Positions 12,300 through 23,200 of a DNA stretch of 64,000 nucleotides are shown one piece after another. Both the position numbers and the translations under genes were made by a program. Origin of the DNA: Epiperipatus broadwayi (Eukaryota; Onychophora; Udeonychophora; Euonychophora; Peripatidae); the NCBI GenBank assembly GCA_028023455.1, contig JAQFVV010000036.1, positions 8,181,576 through 8,245,575 of the forward strand, read 5' to 3'. The notes beneath the pieces were generated by a model. That model was not told the DNA's origin and searched no databases. It saw only the letters and a program-made list of their open reading frames with translations. Positions within the stretch are counted from its first letter, which is position 1, and the number at the start of each line of letters is the position of its first letter.

Positions 12300-12500
12300 C
12301 GATTTTAAATATTAAAACAGTTCTCCAGTAGATGGACTGGAGATATTCGAACTGGAACGAAGGTGAGTTCTTTGGCGGCTTACGGTATGTTATATTCAGT
12401 TGGGAGACGATTTTAAAATGGTGTTCCTGTAGCTGGATTGAAATTATGACAAAGGCAAGTCCTTTTTAGTGGCTTACGGCATCTTTGATTTGGTATAAGC
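12300..12500 (+). repeat. Degenerate two-unit tandem duplication
   Basis: Two units of about 103 bp share the order: gattttaaa; gttc-c-gtag-tgga; aagg-(t/c)-agt-ctttt; ggcttacgg. Their starts are near 12300 and 12406. The first unit contains a perfect 5' splice-site match (aaggtgagt at 12360); the second has the weaker form aaggcaagt. Confidence 0.5.
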
Positions 12501-13620
12501 TTGTTGGTTGTTGCTTCGGCATTGGATGGATCAAACTTCGGCGTTCCATCATGGGAATGGCAGCAAAATTTTTCCTGACTTTAGCCGAACATGGTAAAGT
12601 TAAACAATTTATCTTGTTATTTACAGCTCTTCAAAAGCAAGATGGAGTATATCTTCCCGCTTAAAATAAGGCCTATTTATACCTTTCCACCAAATCTTAA
12701 CACCTTTTTGGAATTTCATTAGCCTCGGGACCAATTGACTTTTAATTAAACAAAATAATATAATCCAATTTCTACTACTGATAACATCTCTGAGGTGTTA
12801 TATTTAATTTACTTAAAATTATTAAAATATATAAATCATATAATTTGATTCAGATTTTACTAATTAAATTCCTTTCTAGGTGTTATAGAATGTTAAAGCT
12901 TAGCAGAAGTAACAGTATTCTGATTTAATGATAAAGTCTTTTGTTGCAAACAAAAATCAGTCAGTAAACTAGATTTTACTTTTTACCCGGGGTGCAGTCA
13001 CTAATTGATCTCTTGCTTACACAAAATTCTCATTTTTAATTACAAACGGATGATTTTTATTTTACTGAAATAAATAACTTTTAACATATTTGTTTTTACA
13101 AAATTATTTGTTTAAAAAAAACAAATTTAAAGAAAATACTTTAGTTTCAATTATATATGTAAAACATTAAATCAGAAAACCATTAAATATATTTTAAAGA
13201 AAATGTTTTACATTATATCTTTTTAGTTAAACTTAAATATATATATAAATCATTTTGCCATTATTCCAAGGTTTAAATTATCCATCCACATACAAATATA
13301 ATAGCGAATATATTTAAGAATTGACTGAAAATTAATAAAACATTTTATAATAATTTATGAGCATTTCTCCGCTATAATTTTATCAAACCTGTCTAATTAT
13401 AGCGTGTTTTCGTATGTAAATGGATGATGCAATTTAAGTGGCCATTATAGCAAAGTTTTCCCGCTCGACTTATATATAACATTTTTACATATGACATTTT
13501 TACTTTTAAGATAGGTTCAAAACTAGTTCAGACAAGTAGGTCATTAGGTTGATGGTGAAACGGAAAGGGATTGGAGGTTTCCGTTTCAATATTCATGGCG
13601 AGTTATTCTGTTAATAACTG
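12501..13620. other. AT-rich non-coding DNA
   Basis: No coding or repeat structure that I can support. The sequence beyond the left PLE end (13480-13620) is unique in the window. Confidence 0.4.
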
Positions 13621-13648
13621 TAAAACTATGCAAACTTATGTGCAGATG

Positions 13649-14379
13649 TTACGTGGACCATTTACGAGATAGGGAATAGCAGGCCTCTCTTCTGTTGATT
13701 GCTGATGGGTCAGCCGCAATGAAGTAAGCTTCCCTAACTTTACGTTTGGTGTCATTTGTTTCAGAGCAAACGACACTGGCTTTTGGTAGGTAGAAAAGCA
13801 TGTCCAGAGTTTCTCTCGTGTTCGACAAAAATCGAATTACCTTCATACTTTGTTTTGGTTTTATTGTAAAGGTATCGGTGTTGAGCTACTCTGGTGGCAA
13901 TGTTAGTTTTGGTCTCTCCATAATATGTTGCCATACAATTTCTTTGGGTTCAGGTAATTTTGTTCACAACTTGAGTAGTGAGTTCAGGTTTGATCCTGTC
14001 TTTGGTATTATTTATCAGTCTATTGGTGTTGGGAGGTGAACAGAAAGTGACTTCAAAGTCACATGATAGTTGATTGATAAGGCTTTTAGCTGTAGAGTGA
14101 ATGTATGGGATTAAGATTCTTGGTTTGTTTTCCTTCTTGTGGTTGTGGTTTATTTTATAGAAAAATTTTGTTGACTTTTCTGTTGATGGATGAATAAGTG
14201 TGTCCTATTTTCCTTAAATCAGTTATATAATTGATGAGATTTTTTCTTTTATCTGCCTCATATTTGCACAAGTTATGGTTCCTAAATATGAATGAAGAGA
14301 AGGCTGCAAATTTGTGTGAGTGCGGCGTGTAAGAATTAGGGTTTGTCAAGCCTCTTACTTCCAAAAGTTTGACTACCAT
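13649..14379 (-). pseudogene. PLE linker and GIY-YIG nuclease, decayed
   Basis: This is the C-terminal part of the PLE polyprotein. Reading pieces on the minus strand match the better preserved copy at 14908-15484. The linker is LRKIGHTYSSINRK, followed by the GIY-YIG core, broken by a frameshift, and a readable last part (SVVCSETNDTKRKVREAYFIA) that contains the catalytic-type glutamate. The frame is interrupted near 14040-14150 and again near 13850. Confidence 0.75.
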
Positions 14380-14396
14380 TTGGTAGTCCAGCTTAT

Positions 14397-14934
14397 CTAT
14401 ATTTTTGCTAACACATATGTCAAGGTATTTGACCTGTTTGTCTTGGTTTTCCCAAGTAGTAGTAAAAGTAAGCTTGGTATTAGGCTATTGTGAAGGTTAG
14501 AGATGATGTCTTCTGGGGCAGCAACAAATATGTCATCAATGTAGCGCGTATATATCATATGTGGGGTTGACATGAAGAGTGCAGGTAGTATTAGCTTCTT
14601 GTAATGGTCAAGTACAACGCTTGCCATTATACCACTAAGTGGGAGGCCCATCGGCCATCCGTTGTTCATTCTAAACCACTTATCTCTGAAAACAGCAATT
14701 ATATTTAAATCAAGCCATTTTAAAAAATCGATGATGAATTTGGCACATGTAGGTGGGCAGTTTCTTGCAATTAATGTATCGTTGACTATTTTGAGATTGT
14801 TTATGGTCAATGGAACCATATAGCTCTGCCACATCAAATGATGCGATTTTAAAATTAGCTGGTATAAACGCGTGTTTAATTTTTTCTACAAACATGAAAG
14901 ATGATTTAATTGATTTAAGGAAAATAGGACACAC
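14397..14934 (-). pseudogene. Penelope-like reverse transcriptase fragment
   Basis: Two overlapping minus-strand frames hold RT motifs. The upstream piece has SFDVAELYGSI, the motif-A region with its aspartate. The downstream piece has NGWPMGLPLSGIMA (motif B) and YTRYIDDIFVA (motif C, with the DD pair intact). The order and the YIDD box with this spacing are typical of PLE RTs, not of LINE RTs (FADD). A frameshift near 14800 separates motif A from the rest, and sequence upstream of motif A is absent because unit 2 begins there. The linker and nuclease follow at 13649-14379. Confidence 0.85.
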
Positions 14935-15484
14935 TTATTCATCCATCAACAGAAAACTCAACAAATTTTTCTATAAAATAAACCACAACCACCAGAAAGA
15001 AAACAAACAAAGAATCTTAATCCCATATGTTCACTCTACAGCTAAAAGCCTTATCAATCAACTATCTTGTGACTTTGAAGTCACTTTCCATTCATCTCCC
15101 AACACCAATAGACTGATAAATAATACCAAAGACAGGATCAAACCTGAACTCACCCCTCAAGTTGTGTACAAAATTACCTGCCCCCAAAGAAATTGTACGG
15201 CAACATATTATGGAGAGACCAAAACTAACTTTGCCACCAGAGTAGCTCAACACCGATACCTTTACAACAAAACCAAAACAAAGTATGAAGGTAATTCGAT
15301 TTTTGTCGAACATGAGAGAAACTCTGGACATGCTTTTCTACCTACCACAGCCAGTGTTGTTTGCTCTGAAACAAACAACACCAAACGTAAAGTTAGGGAA
15401 GCTTACTTCATTGCGCTGACCCATCGGCAATCAACAGAAGAGAGAGAGGCCTGCTATTCCCTATCTCGTAAATGGTCCACGTAA
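14908..15484 (+). pseudogene. PLE linker and GIY-YIG nuclease, open but truncated
   Basis: An open frame of 224 codons begins at 14810. Its first 32 or so residues are the antisense of the RT on the other strand, so the real PLE sequence starts near 14908. After a linker (LRKIGHTYSSINRKL) come the nuclease motifs: VVYKITC (GIY equivalent, about residue 118) with a following Cys, TYYGET (YIG equivalent, about 132), ATRVAQHR (catalytic arginine helix, about 142), FVEHERNSGH (about 165), and VREAYFI with the acidic residue (about 198). The nuclease core is intact, but it lacks RT, so it cannot act as a complete element. It ends at a natural stop after LSRKWST, which is shared with unit 1. Confidence 0.85.
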
Positions 15485-15694
15485 CATCTGCACATAAGTT
15501 TGCATAAAATTTGCATAGTTTTACAGCTGTAGACTGTCCCGAAAGTGCTTGGCAGTAAAAATTTGGACAATTTATTAATAGCTTCATTACCTGTGCACAG
15601 AGCATATATATATATATATATATTAATATTTGATTATCACTATATAAATTAGCATTTTTGGTTTTATTTTTTTTTTCACTTGTTTTTCTTTTCG

Positions 15695-15850
15695 CGCACT
15701 TTTTTCTATTGTGTAGCACCTTAGGCTATTTAACTGCCCACATTTTTCTCTTTCCCTGCACTTTTTAAGTGTAATGCCTTGGGCTATTTAAGTTGCACAT
15801 CACTTTCTTCCACACCACCCTTTTTTATTACAGTGCCTTAAGCAATTTAA
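15695..15850 (+). repeat. Three-unit degenerate tandem repeat
   Basis: The motif g(c/t)-(a/g)-ccttaggctattta occurs at 15718, 15775 and 15834 with period 57-59 bp and about 75 percent agreement. Each copy is preceded by a cacttttt-type stretch. It lies between the PLE end and an RTE fragment, so it could belong to the PLE's flank or to host DNA. Confidence 0.55.
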
Positions 15851-15959
15851 TTTTTTGAAAACAGTTTATAGTCGATGTCATTTATTGCGTGCATGTGCTG
15901 GCAGTATTTTTGGGTGTTTTAAAAATCAAAATGGCCACCAAGCGCATACTATATCAGCA

Positions 15960-16690
15960 CCGATACTTTTCTACATATTTCATTGTCATTTTTTTTAGTA
16001 ATAGTTCCATCTTTTTTCTGTAATGCAGTAATAAGTTTCATACCAATACCATAATGTTGTTTTATACTCTTGACATTTTTATTGTTGTCTATAGCTTTCA
16101 TTGCTAATTCACACAATTATACTTTCTTATATCATTATCAATTTTTTTCATACCATTTTACAAAATTTGAGATATTCAATTCTTTTTAATGCATCATATT
16201 TATATATTTTTGTAATCCTTCTTTTCTTCATGAATTGGCTTGTCTCAAAAGAAATTTTACTGGTCAATTGCTGCTTTTTTATATGAGCTGTCTTGTAGTT
16301 TTTAGAAGTGTATCATTTACCTTCCTACTGAATTCATTCATATCTGAATCATGTTCAAAATGTGTTAATGTTTGAAAATGATTAGCTATTTCTAATTTAA
16401 ATTCATTGTAATGCTTCTGAAAATTAAAAATATCAACTGTGAATATTGTTTTTCTTAATAATTTTGCCTCTAGTTTTGCATTTGTATCTTACATTTTATT
16501 AATCAATGATCACTTCCTGTGTTAAATTTATTAAGAACATTACCATCTTGGAATATGTATTTTCTGTTAGTCAAAATATAATCCAATTCTGCTGTACCTT
16601 CATTTGGATGCTTTCATGTCCATTTCTTTTTAACATTCTCAAAAAAGAATTCATAATATAGTTTTTCTTTTTCTGCAAACTTATATTTAC
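15960..16690 (-). mobile_element. RTE fragment (endonuclease to RT linker)
   Basis: The minus strand aligns colinearly with 53040-53775 of the near-full-length RTE, including the stretch encoding RKKQQL and the end of the endonuclease domain. Many substitutions and indels have closed all frames. Confidence 0.75.
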
Positions 16691-17280
16691 AAAACATTAT
16701 TTTAAGTATTTATTTCATAAATAACATAATTTTTAACTATGTCGAAATTCTCCTTTACAATTAATGATAGGGTAAAAATAGTTTATATAAAATTGTATTT
16801 TTTTTTTATCATTAATTATGAGATCTAATATTTTATTTTTATTTTGTTATATTGTTAGCAATGGATTGAACATATATTGAGAAGAAAGAATTTTTCAAAG
16901 ATGTTTTGAAGAAAATGGTTGATGGTAACAAGAAAAGAGAGTGATGAGGATTGATATTTCTGGATAATATACAAGATGGAAAAAAAACATGGAATTAATA
17001 TTCTGCATAATGAACAGAACATAATGAAGAAATGGGAGAGAGGTGGATGTGTGATTTTCTCTGAACTGTCCATAGGGTAGAGCACTATTGATTGGTTTAT
17101 TGATTGTTAATAAAATTGCAATCTTTAACAAATTGTTTAAAGCATGTTTATTGATGTAGCTAATCTACAAATTGTTTAAACTATTTATATAAATAAATTA
17201 TAAATAAATACAAAAAATATTCTATTTTCTAATGATTATAATAGAAACATCATATGTAAAAATTTACATAGCATTGATGC
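16691..17280. other. AT-rich spacer
   Basis: No recognisable feature; short reading frames here look like chance. Confidence 0.35.
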
Positions 17281-17950
17281 TAAAGGAAAAAAAAAGAGGA
17301 TAGAATTGACAATCTTGTTTTAATATAAAAACTACTTTTTCTACTGGCAAGAAAATTGGTGATTTTTTACATAAACGTAAAGACAGATTATTTTTGGAAC
17401 ACCAGGGAGTTTATAAAATTTCATGTTTGCAGTGCTCAAGAAGTTATGTAGACCAGTCTAATAGATGAATAAATGTCAAAATTAAGGAACAAAATGCTTT
17501 TAATCAGAAAATTAACACATCAGTTTTTACATCCCATTTTTTAGAAACTGGTCACATACCTGATTTTGACAATGCAAAAATACTTGCTAATTTGGAAAAG
17601 GTATGATTTAAGAACCACGACAGAGTCAATTGAAATATTAAAGATACCTACTGGTTTAAATAGGGCTGATGAAGCTTAACATATTCCAGCTATGTGGAAA
17701 CCTCATTTTATCTCTATCTTCTAATGTTAACTTAAAATTATTAGGTGAAAAAACTGAAGGAAATAAACATTTTGATAAGCCTCATATTTTGAATGCTGAA
17801 GTACTTCAAGTTGAATCTCATTTCTTATCTCATACTCAGTCACGTTACTGTTTGAGATCTAACAATTTTTCTTTCATAAGTTAACCTTGACAATAGTGGA
17901 TGCTAGTTCATCGAAATATTGGTATGTAATGGAAAATAATCCACGGTTCA
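17281..17950 (+). mobile_element. Old Penelope-like element, GIY-YIG end
   Basis: The plus strand at about 17360-17640 reads as a decayed GIY-YIG domain: GVYKISCLQCSRSYVDQS, then a stop in place of the arginine codon, then a FLETGH motif (compare VEHERNSGH in the other PLE). The glycine of YIG is replaced (YVD). A terminal-type sequence (catcgaaatattgg at about 17910) follows about 270 bp later, like the gaaa-containing ends of the other PLEs. It belongs to a different PLE lineage from those at 6788 and 14908. Confidence 0.6.
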
Positions 17951-18619
17951 ACCCAAAAAAAAACAATTTATCTACATCATTCAACTGTGAAAACATCGAA
18001 TATAATATTATATGACCAAAAAGCAGTAAAAGATACATAATATCCATGATGGAAACATGCTGGGTGATCAGGGTGGATTTTCATTCTAACTAATGTAATG
18101 GTACCACACTCAATGCATTTTGATGTTGAAGCTGTTTAATTGGAGAAAGCAAGATATTGTTTTTTTATTATTATTGATGTGGTTGAATATTTATTTAAAG
18201 TTATGATTTGGTATTAAATTCATGACTTAGTATGTGATATTCTAGTTAAAACATTAGTATGAAATGGCAAAATGATAATCATCTTATCAATATGATAGGA
18301 TTGTGACCCAAATACTGTTTAAATATTTAAAAAAATGTTTAAAATATAACAAGCTAATGTATTAGTCAAGATAGAAACAATCTTTTATTTACAATTCTAA
18401 AACCTACATTTTGCACTTCATATTTCTAGGTATCAGTGACAATTTTTGAATAATTGGACCAAATTATTCACATTTTTCTAAATCTGTGATAATTTCTTAT
18501 TTGTGGGAAATTACTGGTAGCATGGATTATAATCACGACCAATTTTTAAAATTATTCATTTGAAAATCATAGCCATTTGCTTTTCTCAATCTACATAATA
18601 ACTTATCAATTAAGTACTA

Positions 18620-19130
18620 TTAGGCATCTGAGAAAGAAGATCATGAAGCTTGATCATTAAACTCAAAAAATAAAAACAACCAAATTCATGATGCTGGTTG
18701 ATGCATGTGGACAAGCAGCTCATTCATGTTCATTTATTAAATAAATATTACATATGTGCGATGACAAGTGTATAAAATGGCATTAGGAATTTCTCTGACT
18801 TGGTTCCTTTAAGATCTCAAAAAAAGCCTAAGGTTCTCTTTTAGTAGGCAAAAAAGTCCATTAATGTAGCCTAAAATGGAATTGAAGTGGACATGTTGCT
18901 TGAAAGTAATGATAATAGATGATCCATTGCAATCTTATAAAAGATCCCAAAATATTGGAAAAGTCTTAGAGAAGAGACTACATATGAGATGAAATAATGA
19001 AATAAGAAACTATTAATACAATATAGTGGAAAAAAATATGGATCAATGAAATTGGATTAAACTTGGAGAAATTTGCATTCTGAAGTGGTTTAATAAGATT
19101 GAACATGATGGACCTTATGCTGCTTTTCAC
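18620..19130 (+). mobile_element. RTE copy with 5' part inverted relative to 3' part
   Basis: The right part (about 18860-19110, plus strand) matches the 3' coding end of the RTE (compare 42340-42575). The left part (18620-18855) matches the extreme 5' end of the RTE (54530-54800 and 31905-32030) but in the opposite orientation relative to that coding end. The junction is near 18858. Inversion of the 5' segment with internal loss is what twin priming would produce. Both parts are heavily mutated. Confidence 0.6.
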
Positions 19131-19709
19131 CAAATGATTAATGGCTAGAAACTTGTCTATGAACATTAATATAATACTATAGAATAGTGTTTATTGATTA
19201 TTCAATCTTAAAATAGATGGCTCTGGACTGAATGGAGTGAATTGGTATTTCTAATGCAAATATTAAAAAAAAAAACCAGAAAAAGTATTGTAATATTTTG
19301 TTTGGTATATTTTAATATATTTTGTAAAAAACAATTAAAATTTAATTTTTGCAAATTGAAATGCAAACAAGGGTTCCATTTATTTCACATTTAACATACA
19401 TCCAAAACACAAAAGTGAAGTTGTTTTTAATCGTCAGAATTCAACAAAAAGCTTTTATAACTAAAAAAATTAATCATATAGACTTCATCACAGAAAGCAT
19501 ATAATTCTATTGAATTATATGCTTCAATGTTAAGATGAGAGTTACATTAAATAATAAGTTTTAACACAAGGATTTGGAATGAAATTTAATGTTTTTTCTA
19601 TAAAATTTCAATAGCAGTTATGCATTAAATAGCCATATTTTCAAACATGGTATTGAGGCACACATTTTTCTCAAGGAATGTGGAATAAAATGAATATGTA
19701 ACTTTATAC
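19131..19709. other. AT-rich spacer
   Basis: No recognisable feature. Confidence 0.35.
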
Positions 19710-19722
19710 ATAATGTAAAGAT

Positions 19723-20223
19723 ATATGTCAATGAATACATCAAACTTCTTTTCAAAACCTGTTTTTTATATGACTATAATAAAAATAAAATACATCCAAT
19801 GTTTCAACCATTTTATATAATCTTTTTCAAGCAACACTAAAATAAAAAATAAATATATAATAATAAATATTACATATTCCAAACAATTGCAAAAATATTA
19901 AAAATTATTTTTACCTCAACACCTTTTTCTATTACAAACAATCTCAACTTAATCAAATTTTTTACATTTATATACCCATCCAAACCCCCCCCCCCCCCCG
20001 TAAAAAGTTTAATTAACAAACAACCTATTATTTTCTTTTCTATTAACATCTTGTTTAATTCAGATTTAATTTCACTAATGTAAATCACTTCTTTCATCAT
20101 TCTTTCATTTTATTTTTATTATAGTCATATAAAAAGTTTTGAAAAGAAGGTTGATGTATTCATTAACATATATGGAAAATTATGAACTATTTTGAAAAAA
20201 AAATGTGTAGATTATATTATTCA
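19723..20223 (+). mobile_element. Short Penelope-like element with inverted ends and tail
   Basis: The element is flanked by a perfect 13-bp repeat, ataatgtaaagat (19710-19722 and 20224-20236). Inverted ends of about 55 bp (19733-19790 against 20105-20160) enclose a C-terminal GIY-YIG remnant on the minus strand (MMKEVIYISEIKSELNKMLIEKK, about 20030-20100), closely related to the frame at 6788-7183. A tail (20165-20223) with atgaactattttgaaaa matches the tail at 7708. A run of 15 C lies at 19985-19999. Confidence 0.8.
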
Positions 20224-20236
20224 ATAATGTAAAGAT

Positions 20237-23200
20237 TTAAAAATAGAATTTCAATGACTGATAAGTAAAGATAAGAATGGCTGGTTGATTAAAATTGTAA
20301 AGAAAATAGTTATTTGATGACTGAGATCACTTTAGATCTTTTGATGATTTGGTATTATATCAAGTGGAAAGAGTATTTTGATTACTTTTTGAACAATAAC
20401 AAAGCTGCTTGTCTTTACAAGCTAGTCAGGGGAGATATTGAATATGTTGAGATGTATTAGCTTCAAAGTGATTACAATTTTTTTTTAGGAATATTGGACT
20501 CTTGAAGTTGTGCCTCAAGGTCTTAAGTTTAAGGTTGATTCTCTTATTACCATTTGTAAAAGTAGAGAGTAGTTTTGAACAATCAAAAAGCATACAGACT
20601 AAATCTGTAATGATGAATCTTTTAAAGTGTGTCTGCCAAAAATTAATTATTGCACAATTTTAATGAGATACTTTTAAAAATAACATAAATCACCCAAATG
20701 AATTGTCATAATCAAATTGTTGAATGAATTTCCTGCAGTTGTATGCTAAAGCATCATATTTTATCAATTTTAGTAACACGGATATTGAATTAGATTAATA
20801 TAACGAGTCATTAATTTCCGAAAATAATGATTCGCATTCATAAATGGAGGAAAAAATTGATAATATAGCTGTTAATTCACAAATTAACTAATTTTTATTT
20901 CCATGCAGAAATGGATTGGAAATCAATTACTTGCAATTATATATCTAGAATTTTCAAATTCGGTTTCTCTATTGATGTCTCTGGATCTAAAATTTTGATA
21001 TTCCCTCAAATTAATAGAATTGTTGTAGGAAACTCGCACCAATTTATTTTGATTTAGTTTCTTATGAGATTGTCTGCAAAAAATACTTTTTGTATTTGGA
21101 AAGTATAGGTGTTTAAAATAATGACCTGACCAAAATTTTCTAATTTAGCTTGGAAATGCTTTGATTACATCAAATATAGTGATTATTATTAACACATTGC
21201 AGTTTAGTATTTCATTAAGTGGGAGCACAAATTAATAAAAAAAACAATTTTGAAAGCTATTCAATGTCCATTTTTTGTAGTCAATGGTATACTCATTAAA
21301 CACTCGATAAATTTTTGAAACATTTTTTACCACAACTTGATCATTAAAAATTGTTATGCACAAGCGAACTATTGTATGATGAGTTTATCTCATTTAATAA
21401 TTCCAGAAATTTTGATTTATTTAAAATGGGTGCAAATATAAATTTAATAAATTTTGTTAGAAAGCTTGTATCTTTCAGTACCTTGAAACTAGTGTTTGCA
21501 TGTCCAATATGTTTTGCGAATAAAATGTTAAAACTATATTTCCTTACTATCATGATATGAACACTGTCAGTTATTATTGAGATGATTTTGGATTTATTTC
21601 CATATTCAGCAAAAGGACATGCAAATATCTATTCCTTTTTTTATTGCAAATTATACAGATGTATTGTTCCCAACACATTAATAAATAAAATAGCTAAATG
21701 AGCTGGTCCAATTATATTAATATCCTCAAGATAAAGAGAAATGAATTAGATTTTATATCTATTTTTTTTTTTTTTTGGCCGATGGATTATATTTTTAGAC
21801 GTTTCTAAGATTCTATTTTTTCTAGTCTAAGGCCTATTTTTTATTTGAATATTTTTTCAAAATCTTCAAAAAGAACTGATGCATGTTTTGACCATGCTTT
21901 GTTTAGATATTTATCATTGCCAAAAGATTTACCACGTTTAACAATCATGCTTAAGGCAATATAACTTTCAGCAGTAGTATTTGATTGATTGCTGATGATT
22001 ATTTAATACAGATATTGACTGAACATTGTTGAATGATATTATTTCATTGATGAGGTTTTATATATTACTATCTTGAAATATAAAACACCAACCAATTTCT
22101 GTTCATCAACATTGAAATTCTCTTTCTTGAATTCAATAATATTTGTTTCCACTTACACTAGCCATATTGAATAGAATAGCAAAAAAAATTTCTAAAAATA
22201 AAATATTGAGAAAAATTTCTCCATAAAATTTTACATCATATTTATGAATAGTTATTTAAAGCTTGAAAAAAAAAAATAGAAATGAACAAAAGCAAAATTT
22301 ACATTTAATTATTTAAAAATATACTTTGAAATAATTGAAATATAGATTATAATAAAAAATATCTACATTTCAGTTATTTCAAAGTATATTTAAATTTTTG
22401 AAATAATACTAATTATCTATATAAAATCCCTATTGTCTTTATTGTTTGAATGGTGAATGTATGTTTATCCGTAATGTCACGTGGTTTCTAATGTATGTGA
22501 GAGGCTATAATGTGTTTCCTAATGTATGTCTGCAATATTGCCATATGATCCATGTGAATGTTTGGTCAAATGTTAAATCCACAATTAATTAAAAAAAACT
22601 TATGTTTGTCTGTAACACTATCAAATTCACAATTGAAAAATAAAAAAATAAATTTGTTTTTATAAATAAATATGTAGAATTCCTGCTGGAAGCTTGCCAA
22701 TTGTTTTATTTTAAATAATCCATTTTCAGGGGCTTTCAATGCCTAGTATAAACAATAAGACTTTATTTATTAAAATGATTAAAAGCACACAAACAGCTGA
22801 AGGGTTGTAATAAAAAAAAATCTAAATGTAAATTCCCTACAGCTGTAAATGAATTCCCGTGCACTCGTAAATATTTTGGGGCCTTCCAACCATGTTCCTT
22901 TCTGCTTATTAAAAATAACATGATAAATTATAACTTGAAAGAGCAAATATTCAGTTTACAAGAATTTGTGTCAATTTGGATTGTTGATTAATTTGTTTTA
23001 TCTTTTTTAAATGATAAAACTAATTTAATAATTTTATCTTCTAAAACGATTCATTCTGAGCCTTTATCAATTTTTGTCTTACTGTCAACAAATTAAATTT
23101 AAAAATGGATGTGATTCATAATTTAGCTTACTCATCAGTATTGTAGTCAAAAGTGTGCTGTATTGTACATATGCAACACTTTTCAAACACCCACTTACAC

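Larger units (their letters stand above)
13625..15625 (-). mobile_element. Penelope-like element, inverted head-to-head pair
   Basis: Unit 1 runs on the minus strand from about 14934 down to 13625 and carries RT motifs followed by a GIY-YIG nuclease. Unit 2 runs on the plus strand from about 14908 to 15625 and carries only the nuclease end and terminus. The two share the same C-terminal coding sequence in opposite orientations and diverge after a common agttttacag. This is a complete unit joined head to head with a 5'-truncated one, a structure known for Penelope elements. The right end abuts a (TA)n tract at 15604-15624. I could not find a convincing target duplication. Frameshifts and stops make it inactive. 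Confidence 0.8.

Noticed and set aside
13800-14039. Plus-strand ORF of 79 codons, and its mirror at 15092-15331
   Set aside because: Both are antisense shadows of the PLE GIY-YIG coding region.
15528-15560. Hammerhead at the end of the 13.6-15.6 kb PLE (ctgtaga ... cccgaaag)
   Set aside because: The first core half has only partial agreement and no stem II can form between the halves.
22414-22620. Helitron-like 5' end
   Set aside because: Only a loose likeness (tctatataaaa and tgtatgt words); no CTRR hairpin end and no Rep/helicase sequence found.
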